A stretch of DNA of 64,000 nt from Xanthomonas sp. Leaf131 (GTDB lineage: Bacteria > Pseudomonadota > Gammaproteobacteria > Xanthomonadales > Xanthomonadaceae): positions 1 to 64,000 of the forward strand of contig NZ_LMOG01000007.1 of assembly GCF_001423495.1 (NCBI RefSeq), in the 5' to 3' direction. The notes under the pieces are model-generated. The model was not told where the DNA came from. It made no database searches and saw only the letters and a list, made by a program, of their open reading frames with translations. Shown here piece by piece: positions 35,102-44,532 of this stretch; the stretch's first letter is position 1, and every line of letters begins with the position of its first letter. The position numbers were made by a program, and so were the translations under genes.

Positions 35102-36871
35102 TCAGCGCCTGCGCCGTTCCAGCCACCACAACGCCGTGGCTAGCGTGAGCCAGGCCAGTAGCCACGGCCAGCGGGTGCCAGGTTGGGCTATTGGCGTGCT
35201 GAGGGTCGCGTTTGTGTGGGTGGCGGTGGCGGCCATCGCAAGGGTGGCGTCGCGGGTTTGTTGGCTATGCAAGGCGGGGGCGTCGCCGGGCGCGCGGACA
35301 TAGAGCCAGCGTTGTGCTGTGCCGGTTTGCAGGCGATGCCAACCTGCGCTTGTGGGCCAGTAGGCGGCGCAGGTTTGGGCGCCGCTGGTGGGGTCGACCA
35401 GCAACGGTTGGGCTGGACCGGTGGGGCCGGTGACATGCGCGTCTGCAGCCAGACCGCACAGTGACATGCGCTGCTGCGACCAGCCTTCTTGCACCGGAGT
35501 GGGAGCGGTGCCGCCCGCGCGGGCGACGGCGCCGAACAGCTGCGCCCACAGCGCGGCGTGCAGGTCGCTGCGGCCGGCCAATACCAACGCGAAGCTGTCT
35601 TCGATCAGGCCGATGCCGATGCGTCCGCGGCCTTGTGCGTGCCACCAGCCCAATGCGCTACCGTCGTCTGCGCGTGCTGCGATCACTGCCTCGGCGTCTT
35701 GCGGTTGCAGGTCACGGCGTTGCAGCGGTGGAAGTGCAGGAGTGTCGGCAGGGGCTGCGGCTGGAGCGGTGGAGGCAGCGGCCGAGGACAGCGAGCGCGG
35801 GGCGGCGATCGCAGTGCTGGTGCTGCCACCGGTTGCCGCGAAGCCGAGTGCGTTGAGCGCTGCGCGGGTGCCGGCATCCAGTGGCCCGTCGGTGCGTACC
35901 AGCACGCCCAGGCCGCGGTCGATCGCGGCGCGCACGGTTTGGCGTTGCGCGTTGCCCAGCGTGACCAGGCGGCGTTGGTCGATGACCAGCAGGTCGAGCT
36001 TGTCCAGGCTGGCGGCGTCCAGCGCAGCGCCTTCGCCCAACTGCACGCCGGGCCCGACCGCGATCTGGCTGCGCACGTCCAGCCCGGCATCGCTGGCCCA
36101 GCGGCGCAGATATTTCAGTTCCGGCTGCGGCGCGCCGGCCAGCAACAGCACGCGGGTGGATGGCACTGCTGCCACTAGCACCGGCACCTGCATGCGGCTG
36201 CGTTCGGCGCCCTTGGCATCGCGCAGGCGCAGGCCGAACAGCACCTGCCCCGGTGCGTGCGCCAGTCCGCGCAGATGCACCTGGCCGGCTGCGTCGGCGA
36301 TGGCGGTATCGACCATCTGGCCGGCCGGATCGAGCAGGTCGATCCGCGCAGCCGGGATTCCCTGGATGCGCGCGTTGATCGCGATGGCTTCGCCTGGGGC
36401 AACCGGCGGCGGTGTCGACACGGCCACCAGGCCCTGCGGTGCCGGGCCAAGCGCCAGTCGCAGCGGGATGCCGAGTGCGTCGCGGTCGCGCGCGGGCAGG
36501 CCGGTGCCATGCACGATCAACGCAGTGGTGCCGGGGGCGCGACGCAGGGCAGTGGCCAGGTCCGGCACGCGTATCACGCCTGCCAGCGCGGGCGCTTCGG
36601 GCAAGGCGATCCATTGCGTGGTCTCCGGGTCGATCCGAGCTGCCCTGGTCTCTGCGGTGGCGACGTGCAGTTCGCTTGTGCTGCCTGCACGCGGCGGTGG
36701 CAGCAGCACCGGGTAAAGCAGGCCGGCGAGCAGCGGTTGGGCGGCGAGCAACAGCCATAGCTTGCTGCGCGAACGTGGTTGCCTTGCGTGTGCGCGTAAC
36801 AGCCGGAACCAGCCGACCACCACCAGCAACACGAGTGCAGCGCCAACCAGCCAGGGCAGCGATAGGGTCAT
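35102..36871 (-). CDS. Membrane protein, last gene of the MoxR/TldD cluster
   Basis: A 589-aa protein. N-terminal transmembrane helices (LVGAALVLLVVVGWFRLL and LWLLLAAQPLLAGLLYPVLL), a long periplasmic region with beta-sandwich style segments (VAPGEAIAINARIQGIPA), a glutamine-amidotransferase-like stretch (TRVLLLAGAPQPELKYLRRW, DLLVIDQRRL) and a C-terminal helix (WPWLLAWLTLATALWWLERR). It follows the DUF4175 gene with a 4-bp overlap. Function is unknown; comparable proteins occur in other MoxR-DUF58-Bat operons. Confidence 0.75.
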   Translation of the reverse strand: MTLSLPWLVGAALVLLVVVGWFRLLRAHARQPRSRSKLWLLLAAQPLLAGLLYPVLLPPPRAGSTSELHVATAETRAARIDPETTQWIALPEAPALAGVIRVPDLATALRRAPGTTALIVHGTGLPARDRDALGIPLRLALGPAPQGLVAVSTPPPVAPGEAIAINARIQGIPAARIDLLDPAGQMVDTAIADAAGQVHLRGLAHAPGQVLFGLRLRDAKGAERSRMQVPVLVAAVPSTRVLLLAGAPQPELKYLRRWASDAGLDVRSQIAVGPGVQLGEGAALDAASLDKLDLLVIDQRRLVTLGNAQRQTVRAAIDRGLGVLVRTDGPLDAGTRAALNALGFAATGGSTSTAIAAPRSLSSAAASTAPAAAPADTPALPPLQRRDLQPQDAEAVIAARADDGSALGWWHAQGRGRIGIGLIEDSFALVLAGRSDLHAALWAQLFGAVARAGGTAPTPVQEGWSQQRMSLCGLAADAHVTGPTGPAQPLLVDPTSGAQTCAAYWPTSAGWHRLQTGTAQRWLYVRAPGDAPALHSQQTRDATLAMAATATHTNATLSTPIAQPGTRWPWLLAWLTLATALWWLERRRR

Positions 36872-39129
36872 GGCTGCGGTTCCCGGCCAAGTGCATCCAG
36901 ATACCGCTGGCCGCGTGCGTCAGGAGTGGCGCGTCGGTGGACGGGCGTGGGCGGGGCGATGAGCGTGCGCCAGACCTGGGCGCGCAGCTGGGCGCGGCAG
37001 CTGGCGCAGTCTGGTTCGGCGCGCAGGGTTTCCACCGCAGCGGCCAGGCTCAGTGGATCGTGCAGCCGGTCTTGCTGGCGCTGCAGCCACTGCGCGTAGC
37101 GGGCCAGGGTGGCGTCCGCTACCGGCGCCTGTTCGCCCAGCGCGTCCCACAACTGCAACGCGGACGGGTCGGGATCCGGGCGGGTGTCCAGCCCCGCGGC
37201 ACGGTCGCCCAGGCCGGCGCGGTCGCCGCTCAGGCGCCGGCTGGGGTCGATCGGCGGTAGCTGGGTGCCGACCCGCGCCAGATAGATGCGTTCGGCCTGT
37301 TGCACCTGCTTGATGAAGCCCAGCGCCTTGGTGGCGTAAGGCAACGCGCGCTCGGGGTGTCCCTGGCGCAGCTCGCCCTCGGACTGCCACATCTGGTCCA
37401 GCGCGGCGCGCAGCAGCGCACGCGTCTGCGGGTCGAGCAGGGTGGCGGCTTCGGCGTGGTCGTGGGTATGCCCGAATTCGGACAGCACGTTGTCCGCCTG
37501 GCCGAAACTGCTGCGCTCGGGCCGGCCGTTGGCGTCGCCATGATCATGGTCGTGGTCGTCCAACGCGGCGGCGCCGGGTTCGGATGCGTGATCGTGCTCG
37601 TGTTCGTCGTGGTCATGCGCGTGCGCAGCTGCCGCAGGCGTTGCCGGTGCGTCTGCAGTGGGCATGTCGGCGGTGGGCAGATCATCGGCCGGGGCGTCGC
37701 TGGTGGGCGGGTCGTCGGCGGTCGGCGGACCCTTGGGCGCGCCTTCGCTTTCTTCGCCGAGGAACTGGCCGTAGCGCAGCCGCAGCAGGCGCTGGTCCAC
37801 GCCGATGGCGTCGGCGCGCTTGAGGTAGGTGGGCGCATCCAGGCGCGGCTTTTCCTTCAGCAGCGCCTCGGCGTCGATGATGATCTGGCGCTGGCTGCGG
37901 AAATAGGCCGGCAAGGTCTGCTTGACGCTGGCTTCCAGGCCGGCGGCCACGGTCTGTTCGGGCGGCGGCCAGCGCAGGATCACGCTGGCGCTGCGGCCTT
38001 CCTGCGGCCCGGGTTGGCGGGTGTCCTGGACGATCAATTGGGCGATCAGGTCGTCGCCGGCCACCATGCCCAGGGCCTGCGGCTGCAGCGTGGTGGAAAA
38101 GCCGCGTTGCCTGGCCGGGCCGCTGCCGGTGATGCTGCGGCGCTGGGTCTTGAAGGTGATGTTCTCGCCGCTGCCCTGGGCCAGGGTCAGGCGCAGCTCG
38201 GCGGTAGCGGCCACCGCGTAATCGTCGCTGGCTTCGAAGCGCAGCGTCCAGCCGGCATTGGATGGCGTCCACAGCACCAGGCTCTGTTCGGGCGTGAGCA
38301 CGCGCACCTGCGGCGGACGATCCGGCAGCACGTCGAGGCGGTGCAGTTGGCGGTCGGCCGGCGCGCCGTCGATGAGGATGCGGTACAGGCTGGCGCGCTC
38401 GGCGACCCACTGGCCGTGCCATTGGTCGGTACTGCCTTGCCGGGCCAGCGCGACGAGACGGCCGTCGGTGAGCCGCAGCGCGACGCTGCGTGGGGCCGGG
38501 CTGACCTGTAGTTGCCAGTCCAGCCGGGTGCCGGTTGGCACGCGGGCATCCAGGCCGGGCAGGCGTGCGGGCGCCCAGCCGGTGTAAGCGGGCGGGGTGC
38601 TGTGTAGCCGGGCCTGACGCAGTGTGGGAGCGCCGTTGCCGGCACGGGCGGCGGCGACGCGGTCGTTGCTTGGCGCGGGCTGTGTGGCCCGGTGCGGCCA
38701 CAGCAGCAGTGCGGCGCAGGCCAGCAGGCCGAGCAGGCTCCATGGCCAGGCGCGTCGCCACGGCCAGGCCGGGCGTAGATCGCGCGGGGTGCTGTGCAGG
38801 CGCTGCTGCAGACGCTGACGTTGCAGGATCTGCAGCGGGCCAAGGTGTTCGGTCGAGGCGAACAGCAGGTCGCTGCTGTCCTCCAGATCCGCTTCGCGAT
38901 CCAGCCGGCGGATCAGCCAGGTCTGGTCGAGCCGGCGCGCTGCCAGCACCGCCACGCCGGCCAGTGCCAACACGCCTACGATGAGCAACGGCACAGTCGC
39001 CGCGTGCGCGCCGCTGCGCCAGGCCAGCAGCGCCGGGAGCACGGCCAGCGGCAGCCCGAACAACAGCACGCCTGCCGCTTGCCGTCGCCGCGCCGCCTGC
39101 CAGGCGCGTTGTAGCGCCGGCGTACTCAT
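36868..39129 (-). CDS. DUF4175-family membrane protein with His/Asp-rich insert
   Basis: A 753-aa protein with two N-terminal transmembrane helices (AGVLLFGLPLAVLPALLAW and VPLLIVGVLALAGVAVLAA), a third near 130, and a large periplasmic part. VAAGLEASVKQTLPAYFRSQ and the helical region after it fit DUF4175. About residues 500-535 form an insert of alternating His and Asp (AHAHDHDEHEHDH, DDHDHDHGD) able to bind metal such as Zn or Ni. Start MSTPALQ overlaps the stop of the BatA-like gene by 4 bp (ATGA), which indicates coupled translation. Confidence 0.8.
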   Translation of the reverse strand: MSTPALQRAWQAARRRQAAGVLLFGLPLAVLPALLAWRSGAHAATVPLLIVGVLALAGVAVLAARRLDQTWLIRRLDREADLEDSSDLLFASTEHLGPLQILQRQRLQQRLHSTPRDLRPAWPWRRAWPWSLLGLLACAALLLWPHRATQPAPSNDRVAAARAGNGAPTLRQARLHSTPPAYTGWAPARLPGLDARVPTGTRLDWQLQVSPAPRSVALRLTDGRLVALARQGSTDQWHGQWVAERASLYRILIDGAPADRQLHRLDVLPDRPPQVRVLTPEQSLVLWTPSNAGWTLRFEASDDYAVAATAELRLTLAQGSGENITFKTQRRSITGSGPARQRGFSTTLQPQALGMVAGDDLIAQLIVQDTRQPGPQEGRSASVILRWPPPEQTVAAGLEASVKQTLPAYFRSQRQIIIDAEALLKEKPRLDAPTYLKRADAIGVDQRLLRLRYGQFLGEESEGAPKGPPTADDPPTSDAPADDLPTADMPTADAPATPAAAAHAHDHDEHEHDHASEPGAAALDDHDHDHGDANGRPERSSFGQADNVLSEFGHTHDHAEAATLLDPQTRALLRAALDQMWQSEGELRQGHPERALPYATKALGFIKQVQQAERIYLARVGTQLPPIDPSRRLSGDRAGLGDRAAGLDTRPDPDPSALQLWDALGEQAPVADATLARYAQWLQRQQDRLHDPLSLAAAVETLRAEPDCASCRAQLRAQVWRTLIAPPTPVHRRATPDARGQRYLDALGREPQP

Positions 39130-40298
39130 GCGGCGCCGCTCCGGCATGGCGATGTGGCCAGCCAGCGTTCGGCCGCGAACAGCAGCAGCACCAGACCGAT
39201 CAGCCATGGCGCCAGCGGCCACGGTGCGGTGGTCAGGCGGATGGCCGCAGGGCTACGCTGTGGTTGTTGGGTCTGCGCCAGTGCGCGCCGTGGTGCGGGT
39301 GGCGCCTGCAGGGCAGCGTGCAGGCGGGTGGGGAAATCGGCGTCCAGCAAGGCGGACAGGTGCTGCGGCTGCAAGGGCGCTGCCCAGCGCAAGAGACGTC
39401 CGCGACCAAGCGCGGTGGCGTCGATCAACGGCGCGCCGTGTGTGTCCTGCAGCACTGGCTGCAGCGGGACGGCGAGTGCGGGCGGGGCCGGCGTCTGTAC
39501 ATCGAGCAGCAATTGCCCGCCGGCTGCGACCCAGGCGAGCACCGGCGCGGGCGGTGTGCTGTGCGACAGCCAGGCCACCACCGTGCCGGGTGCCCAGCGC
39601 GCTGGCGCTGCGTCGGCGGGGGCACTCACTGGCAGCGTGCCGGGCAATGCCCAGGCAGCATGGACGGCACGCAAATAGCGTAGCGCCGGGTTGGTGGGGT
39701 CGTCGGCAATTGCCTGCAGCCGCAATGGCGCGACGCTTGTAACGGTGGCAATAGGCGATTTGCCAGGCAGCACTTGCCACTGCACATTGCGCGACAGCTG
39801 CAGGCGCTGCGCATCCAGCGGCCCCCAGTGGGTCGGCACGATCACGCTGAGTGCGGTGTCCGGCGGCAGGCTGGCATCGAGTTCGCGTAGCAGGCTGCCG
39901 ACCGGCTGCGCAGTGCCGGCGGGCGTAGCGGTATCGATCGGCGGAAAACCCGGTGCCAGCCACAGCCACTGCGCGTTCGCTGCGTGGCGGAGTGTTCGGG
40001 CGGCAGCCAGATCCACGCCAGGACTCACCGCAACGCGCGGGCGCGCCTCCTGCCGGTCGCGCAAGGCCGGCTCGGCCAGCAGCAGCGCCAATGCCGCGAT
40101 CAACAGCAAGCGCACCAGCAGCAGCGGCCATTCGTCGAAACGTACGCGATGACGTGGCCGCGGCAGCGCGCGTAGCCAGCGCAGCGCGGCGAAGTCGGTG
40201 GGGCGATGTTCGCTGCGGCGTGCCAGATGGATCAGTAGCGGCAGCAGCAGTGCGGCCAACGCGGCCAGGCCGGCGGGGAAGAGCAGGAGCAGGTTCAC
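39126..40298 (-). CDS. BatA-domain membrane protein
   Basis: A 390-aa protein. The N-terminus (LLLLFPAGLAALAALLLPLL then IHLARRSEHRPTDFAALRWL) is the BatA N-terminal membrane domain, followed by a second helix (LLLVRLLLIAALALLLAEPA), a periplasmic domain and a C-terminal helix. Bat proteins accompany MoxR ATPases and DUF58 proteins and are linked to envelope stress in other bacteria. No von Willebrand MIDAS motif (DxSxS) is seen. Confidence 0.8.
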   Translation of the reverse strand: MNLLLLFPAGLAALAALLLPLLIHLARRSEHRPTDFAALRWLRALPRPRHRVRFDEWPLLLVRLLLIAALALLLAEPALRDRQEARPRVAVSPGVDLAAARTLRHAANAQWLWLAPGFPPIDTATPAGTAQPVGSLLRELDASLPPDTALSVIVPTHWGPLDAQRLQLSRNVQWQVLPGKSPIATVTSVAPLRLQAIADDPTNPALRYLRAVHAAWALPGTLPVSAPADAAPARWAPGTVVAWLSHSTPPAPVLAWVAAGGQLLLDVQTPAPPALAVPLQPVLQDTHGAPLIDATALGRGRLLRWAAPLQPQHLSALLDADFPTRLHAALQAPPAPRRALAQTQQPQRSPAAIRLTTAPWPLAPWLIGLVLLLFAAERWLATSPCRSGAA

Positions 40299-40368
40299 TG
40301 CCGCGCCACCTCAGCGGCGTGCGCGATGAGGTGCAATGACGGTACCTCGCTGAGACGGGTGTCTTGGC

Positions 40369-41265
40369 TCATCGCCGCGTACCCTGCCCGAACAATTCTC
40401 GCAATGCCGCGTCGGGTGGTGCATCCAGATAATGCAGCGCATGCGCAATGCCGGCGGCCTGCCAGCGGGCCTGCCGCGCGCGCTGTGCATCGCCGAAGCG
40501 TTGCAGATACGCAGCGCGCATCGCGGCGCCATCGCCGAGCAGTTCTTCGCCGGTTTCCGGGTCGCGGAAGCGATGCCCGCCGCTGAAAGTGAAATCGCGT
40601 TCGTCGCAGGTCAGCACTTGCAGCTGGATCACTTCGCGGCGTGCGGCGGCGAGTTTTTCCAGGGCGCCGACCAAGGCTTCGTCGAAGCCGTCGCCGATCG
40701 ACAGCACCAACGCGTGTGCGGCGATGCGTTCCCACAGCAGACGCAATGCATCCATGCCTGGCCAGCGTCCACCGCCGCGCAGCCCGTGCAAGGCCAGCCA
40801 TAGGCGGTCGCGTTGACGCGGCCCGCCGCCTGCAGGCACCGCCACCAGGCCATCGCCATGCACGGCGAATAGCCCGACGTGATCGCCCTGGCTGAGCGCG
40901 ACTTCGGCAGCGCACGCGGCCAAGGTCGCCATCGCCTGCAAGCGCGTGTATGCCGGGCGCGCCTGATCGGCCTGGCCCGCGGAGGCGGTGGCATCGAGCA
41001 ACAACCACAGCGTGAGCGGGCTTTCGCGCTCTGCTTCGCGCACGAAAAAACGGTCTGAGCGCGCGTAGAGTTTCCAGTCGATCTGGCGCAAGGCATCGCC
41101 GGGTTCGTAAGCGCGGTATTGCGCAAATTCCAGCCCGGCCCCGCGGCTGCGGCTGGCATGCTGGCCGATGCCGTGCGCGCCCTGTGCGTGGCGCGCACGC
41201 AGCTGCAAACCACGCAAGCGGCTGCGCACTTCGGCAGGAATCAACGTCGGCAATTCCACACTCAC
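40369..41265 (-). CDS. DUF58-domain protein
   Basis: A 298-aa protein. The DUF58 signature GLEFAQYRAYEPGDALRQID-W (followed by K-L-Y-A-R) lies near residue 55, followed by FVREAERESPLTLWLLLDAT with a von Willebrand-like fold. The GTG start at 41265 lies 13 nt after the MoxR stop; an ATG upstream would extend into MoxR. DUF58 proteins act with MoxR ATPases in assembly of protein complexes. Confidence 0.85.
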   Translation of the reverse strand: MSVELPTLIPAEVRSRLRGLQLRARHAQGAHGIGQHASRSRGAGLEFAQYRAYEPGDALRQIDWKLYARSDRFFVREAERESPLTLWLLLDATASAGQADQARPAYTRLQAMATLAACAAEVALSQGDHVGLFAVHGDGLVAVPAGGGPRQRDRLWLALHGLRGGGRWPGMDALRLLWERIAAHALVLSIGDGFDEALVGALEKLAAARREVIQLQVLTCDERDFTFSGGHRFRDPETGEELLGDGAAMRAAYLQRFGDAQRARQARWQAAGIAHALHYLDAPPDAALRELFGQGTRR

Positions 41266-41278
41266 GCCGCTACGTGCC

Positions 41279-42271
41279 TCACGCCGGGAACGGCACGGCG
41301 CGTAGCAGCGCGGCCACCACATCGTCGGCACTGCGTTGTTCGGCCTCGGCCGCGAACGACAGCAGCAGGCGATGGCGCATCACCGGTGCTGCGAGCGCGA
41401 TGACATCCTCGCGCGTTGCGGCAAAGCGGCCGTGCAGCAATGCGCGTGCCTTGGACGCCAGCACCAGCGATTGTCCGGCACGCGGGCCGGCGCCCCATTT
41501 GATCCACTGGCGCACTTCTTCGCTGGCCTGTGGGCCGGGCCGGCTGGCACGGACCAGGCGATTGATCCAGGTCAGCAGATCCGCGCCCACGTGCACGTGC
41601 CGCACCTGTTGCTGCAGCGCCAAGACGCTGTCCGCATCCATCACCACCGGCACCTGCGCACTCGCGGTGCCGGTGGTCTGGGTGAGGATGTCGCGCTCTT
41701 CCTGTTCGCTGGGGTAGTCCACCCGCACATGCAGCAGAAAACGGTCCAGCTGCGCTTCGGGCAGCGGATAAGTGCCGGCCTGTTCGATCGGGTTCTGCGT
41801 GGCCAGCACGAAGAACGGTGCCGGTAGCGCATAGGTGGTGCCGGCATAACTCACCGTGCGCTCGCTCATCGCTTCCAGCAACGCGGCCTGGGTCTTGGGC
41901 GGGGTGCGATTGAGTTCGTCGGCCAGTAGCAGGTTGGTGAAGATCGGACCTTGCTGGAAACGGAAATGCCGATGCCCGGTGCCGTGATCTTCTTCCAGCA
42001 GCTCGGTGCCGAGAATGTCGCTAGGCATCAGATCGGGGGTGAACTGCACGCGGCGGAACTGCAGCTCCAGCGCCTGCCCCAGCGAGCGCACCAGCAGCGT
42101 CTTGCCCAGGCCGGGCGCGCCTTCCAGCAGGCAGTGGCCACCGGCGAGCAGGCCGATCAGCAGCTGCTCCACCACCGTGTCCTGTCCCACCACCGCCTGG
42201 GCCAGGGCGGCACGCAGCGCGCCGAGTTGGGAGAGCTGATTGGCGAGAATGTCGTCGTTGGGGGAAGTCAT
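41279..42271 (-). CDS. MoxR-family AAA+ ATPase
   Basis: A 330-aa protein. Walker A GAPGLGKT at residues 51-58, Walker B LLLADELNRTPPKTQAALLE, sensor 1 FFVLATQNPIEQAGTYPLPE and the sensor 2/lid helices are complete. MoxR ATPases are chaperones for metal insertion or complex maturation. It opens the MoxR-DUF58-Bat part of the cluster, 104 nt downstream of the DUF4159 gene; the gap holds a REP-type palindrome. Confidence 0.9.
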   Translation of the reverse strand: MTSPNDDILANQLSQLGALRAALAQAVVGQDTVVEQLLIGLLAGGHCLLEGAPGLGKTLLVRSLGQALELQFRRVQFTPDLMPSDILGTELLEEDHGTGHRHFRFQQGPIFTNLLLADELNRTPPKTQAALLEAMSERTVSYAGTTYALPAPFFVLATQNPIEQAGTYPLPEAQLDRFLLHVRVDYPSEQEERDILTQTTGTASAQVPVVMDADSVLALQQQVRHVHVGADLLTWINRLVRASRPGPQASEEVRQWIKWGAGPRAGQSLVLASKARALLHGRFAATREDVIALAAPVMRHRLLLSFAAEAEQRSADDVVAALLRAVPFPA

Positions 42272-42300
42272 GGGGAAAGTCTCGTTGTGTGACTGCTGTC

Positions 42301-42365
42301 GTAGGAGCGCGCTGGCGCGCGATGTGGCGTTATCGGCACGGCATCGCGCGCAAGCGCGCTCCTAC
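42301..42365. repeat. REP-type palindrome within the cluster
   Basis: GTAGGAGCGCGCTGGCGCGC-GATG (42301-42324) mirrors CATCGCGCGC-AAGCGCGCTCCTAC (42342-42365) with one mismatch. This GTAGGAGCGC palindrome is frequent in Xanthomonadaceae; a half copy lies at 58572. It may attenuate transcription or stabilise the upstream mRNA. Confidence 0.8.
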
Positions 42366-42374
42366 GTGATGGGT

Positions 42375-43187
42375 TCAGTTGGTCAGCGCATACATCACGA
42401 TGTTGACGCCGAACTTGGTGTTGTCTTCGGCCAGAAACCGCTTGTTGCGCCAGTCGTAATCCCATTCGCAGCCATAGTCCTTGTTGCTGTACAACACGCC
42501 GAGCCTGCCCTCGATGCTGATGCCCTTGAGATAATCGTGCACCAGGTCGTCGCCCCAGCCGTTGAGCTCGAAACTGGTAGCCGGTGGGCCATCGGGAAAC
42601 TTGAAGAACGCGTTGTAGAGACGGTGCGTCTTGGGCAATTTCTGCAATGCCGTCTTGCCGAAGATCGACGCCATCTGCGCTTCGAACGACGTGGCGAACA
42701 GGCCATCGATATCGTGATTGCAATCGTCCACGAACACAAAGCCGCCATTGCGCACATAGCGCTCGAAGTTGCGCCGCTCGGCCGGGTTGAATTCCACCAG
42801 CTTGTGCCCGGACAGGTAGCAGAACGGTGCCTGCAACATGCGCGGATCGGCCAGATCCAGCACGTGCTCCTGCGGGTCCACGCGCAGCTGGGTGTAGTCG
42901 ATCAGCGAGGTAATCAGATTGGACGGCATGCGCGCATCCACATCCCAATCGCCGGAGTCGTAGCGCAACCGGGTGAACCAGAAATCGTAGTTTCCCGCCG
43001 CACGCACCTGTAGCGGCAGCGCCAGGGTGGCGGCGCTACCGAGCAGCAGACCGAGGAAATAGCGACGCGATGTCGTGGCCGGGAGGGAACCGGGAACCGG
43101 AAGCGCTGGTAAACAATCCGGTTGGCAAGAGCGGCGCCTGCTCTCCCATTCTCGATTCCCCACTCCCCATTCCCGGCTCCTACTCAC
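42375..43187 (-). CDS. Tat-exported DUF4159-domain protein
   Basis: A 270-aa protein. The Tat motif SRRYFLGLL at about residue 40 and the following hydrophobic stretch (cleavage near VRAAG) predict export of a folded protein. The rest is DUF4159: FTRLRYDSGDWDVDARMPSN, GGFVFVDDCNHDIDGLF, WGDDLVHDYLKG. The GTG start at 43187 overlaps the TldE stop (GTGA). The ~40 codons before the Tat motif come from GGGAATGG-type repetitive DNA, so the true start could be later. Confidence 0.8.
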   Translation of the reverse strand: MSRSREWGVGNREWESRRRSCQPDCLPALPVPGSLPATTSRRYFLGLLLGSAATLALPLQVRAAGNYDFWFTRLRYDSGDWDVDARMPSNLITSLIDYTQLRVDPQEHVLDLADPRMLQAPFCYLSGHKLVEFNPAERRNFERYVRNGGFVFVDDCNHDIDGLFATSFEAQMASIFGKTALQKLPKTHRLYNAFFKFPDGPPATSFELNGWGDDLVHDYLKGISIEGRLGVLYSNKDYGCEWDYDWRNKRFLAEDNTKFGVNIVMYALTN

Positions 43188-44518
43188 ACCGCATCCGACA
43201 ACGAGGTAAACGTAAAGTCGCGCAGCCGCATCGGCGGAATCATCATCACGTAGCTGGATTCATCGCCCGCCACGCGTACCGGTCTGCCCAGTTCGTCGAT
43301 GTTGTTGAGCATGATGATCGGCGATTCGTTGAAGCGGAAATTCTTCACCGGGTACTTGATCTGCCCGTTCTCGATGTAGAAGGTGCCGTCGCGGGTCAGC
43401 CCGGTCAGCAGCACGGTCTGCGGGTCGACCATGCGGATGTACCAGGTGCGCGTGACCAGGATGCCCTTCTCGGTGCCGCGCACCAGCTCGGCGATGTTCT
43501 TGTCGCCGCCGGCCATCAGCAGGTTGCCCGGCTCGCCGATCGCGCGCTTGCCGTTCTTCTGCGCCCAGAACCGCGAATACTGCAGGTTGGCGATCTTGCC
43601 GTTTTCCACGATCGGCATCTTCTCGCGCGGCAGGCCTTCTTCGTCCCACGGCAGTACCGCCGCACGCGCATCCCACGGGTCAGCAGTGATGTTGACGCGC
43701 GGGTCGTAGACCTGCTCGCCCAGCTTGTTGCCGCCGCCCTTCTTGGACAGAAAGCTGCGGCCTTCGTCGGCCATGCGCGCATCGAAGTAGCGCATCATGA
43801 AAGAAATCAGGCCTGCCGCCGCTGCCGGCTCCAGGATCACCGTGTACTTGCCCGGCTCCAGCGCCTTGGCTTCGGCCGAGTCGCTGGCCTTGCGCATCGC
43901 AATGCGGATGTCCTGCTCGGCCTTGAAGTCGGCGGCATCCTTCAGATTGCGCCCCACCCAGCCCGAGCCGCGACCGTCTTCGGTACGCACGGTGCAGGTG
44001 TAGTCGAAACGCGCGCCACGCTGGTAGCCGAAATTGCCCTTGCTGTTGGCGAATGCGGTGAAGCTCTGACCATCCTCGAGAAAGCCGGCTGCGACCAATC
44101 CCTTGCCCTTGCACGGCGCGATCGAATCGGCGGCGACCTGCGCGCGAAACGCCGGGTCGATGGCGGCGGTGGAGTCGCTGAAGGTCGGGCTGGCCGTATA
44201 GGTCTGCTTCTCGACCGCCGGCATGAACTCCGGGTTTTCCGGCGCCAGCCGCGCCAGGTCTTCGGCACGCCGCACCACGCGCTCCAGCGAGGCGTCGTCG
44301 AACTCGTTGATGGTGGCCACGCCCACGCGCTTGCCGAACGCCACCTGCACCTGCAGATCGGTGTTGTCGACAATGCCGCTGGTGGACACGTTGTTGAGCG
44401 CAAAACGGATGTTGCCGTCGATCGAGCCGGTGAGCTGTGCGGTGCACTCATCGGCCTTGGACAGTTTGATGACCTTGTCCAGAATGGCCTTGGCCTGCGC
44501 TTCGGTAAGGATGCTCAT
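43184..44518 (-). CDS. pmbA: TldE/PmbA-family protein
   Basis: A 444-aa protein without a signal peptide. PmbA/TldE features: AILDKVIKLSKADECTAQLT at the start, RTEDGRGSGWVGRN, ADEGRSFLSKKGGGNKLGEQ, and the end TFYIENGQIKYPVKNFRFNE. TldE lacks the zinc motif and partners TldD in a heterodimeric protease that processes microcin B17 and degrades CcdA in E. coli. It starts 15 nt after the TldD stop. Its partner here carries a Tat signal while TldE does not. Confidence 0.85.
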   Translation of the reverse strand: MSILTEAQAKAILDKVIKLSKADECTAQLTGSIDGNIRFALNNVSTSGIVDNTDLQVQVAFGKRVGVATINEFDDASLERVVRRAEDLARLAPENPEFMPAVEKQTYTASPTFSDSTAAIDPAFRAQVAADSIAPCKGKGLVAAGFLEDGQSFTAFANSKGNFGYQRGARFDYTCTVRTEDGRGSGWVGRNLKDAADFKAEQDIRIAMRKASDSAEAKALEPGKYTVILEPAAAAGLISFMMRYFDARMADEGRSFLSKKGGGNKLGEQVYDPRVNITADPWDARAAVLPWDEEGLPREKMPIVENGKIANLQYSRFWAQKNGKRAIGEPGNLLMAGGDKNIAELVRGTEKGILVTRTWYIRMVDPQTVLLTGLTRDGTFYIENGQIKYPVKNFRFNESPIIMLNNIDELGRPVRVAGDESSYVMMIPPMRLRDFTFTSLSDAV

Positions 44519-44532
44519 ATGGGTTTCTCCTG

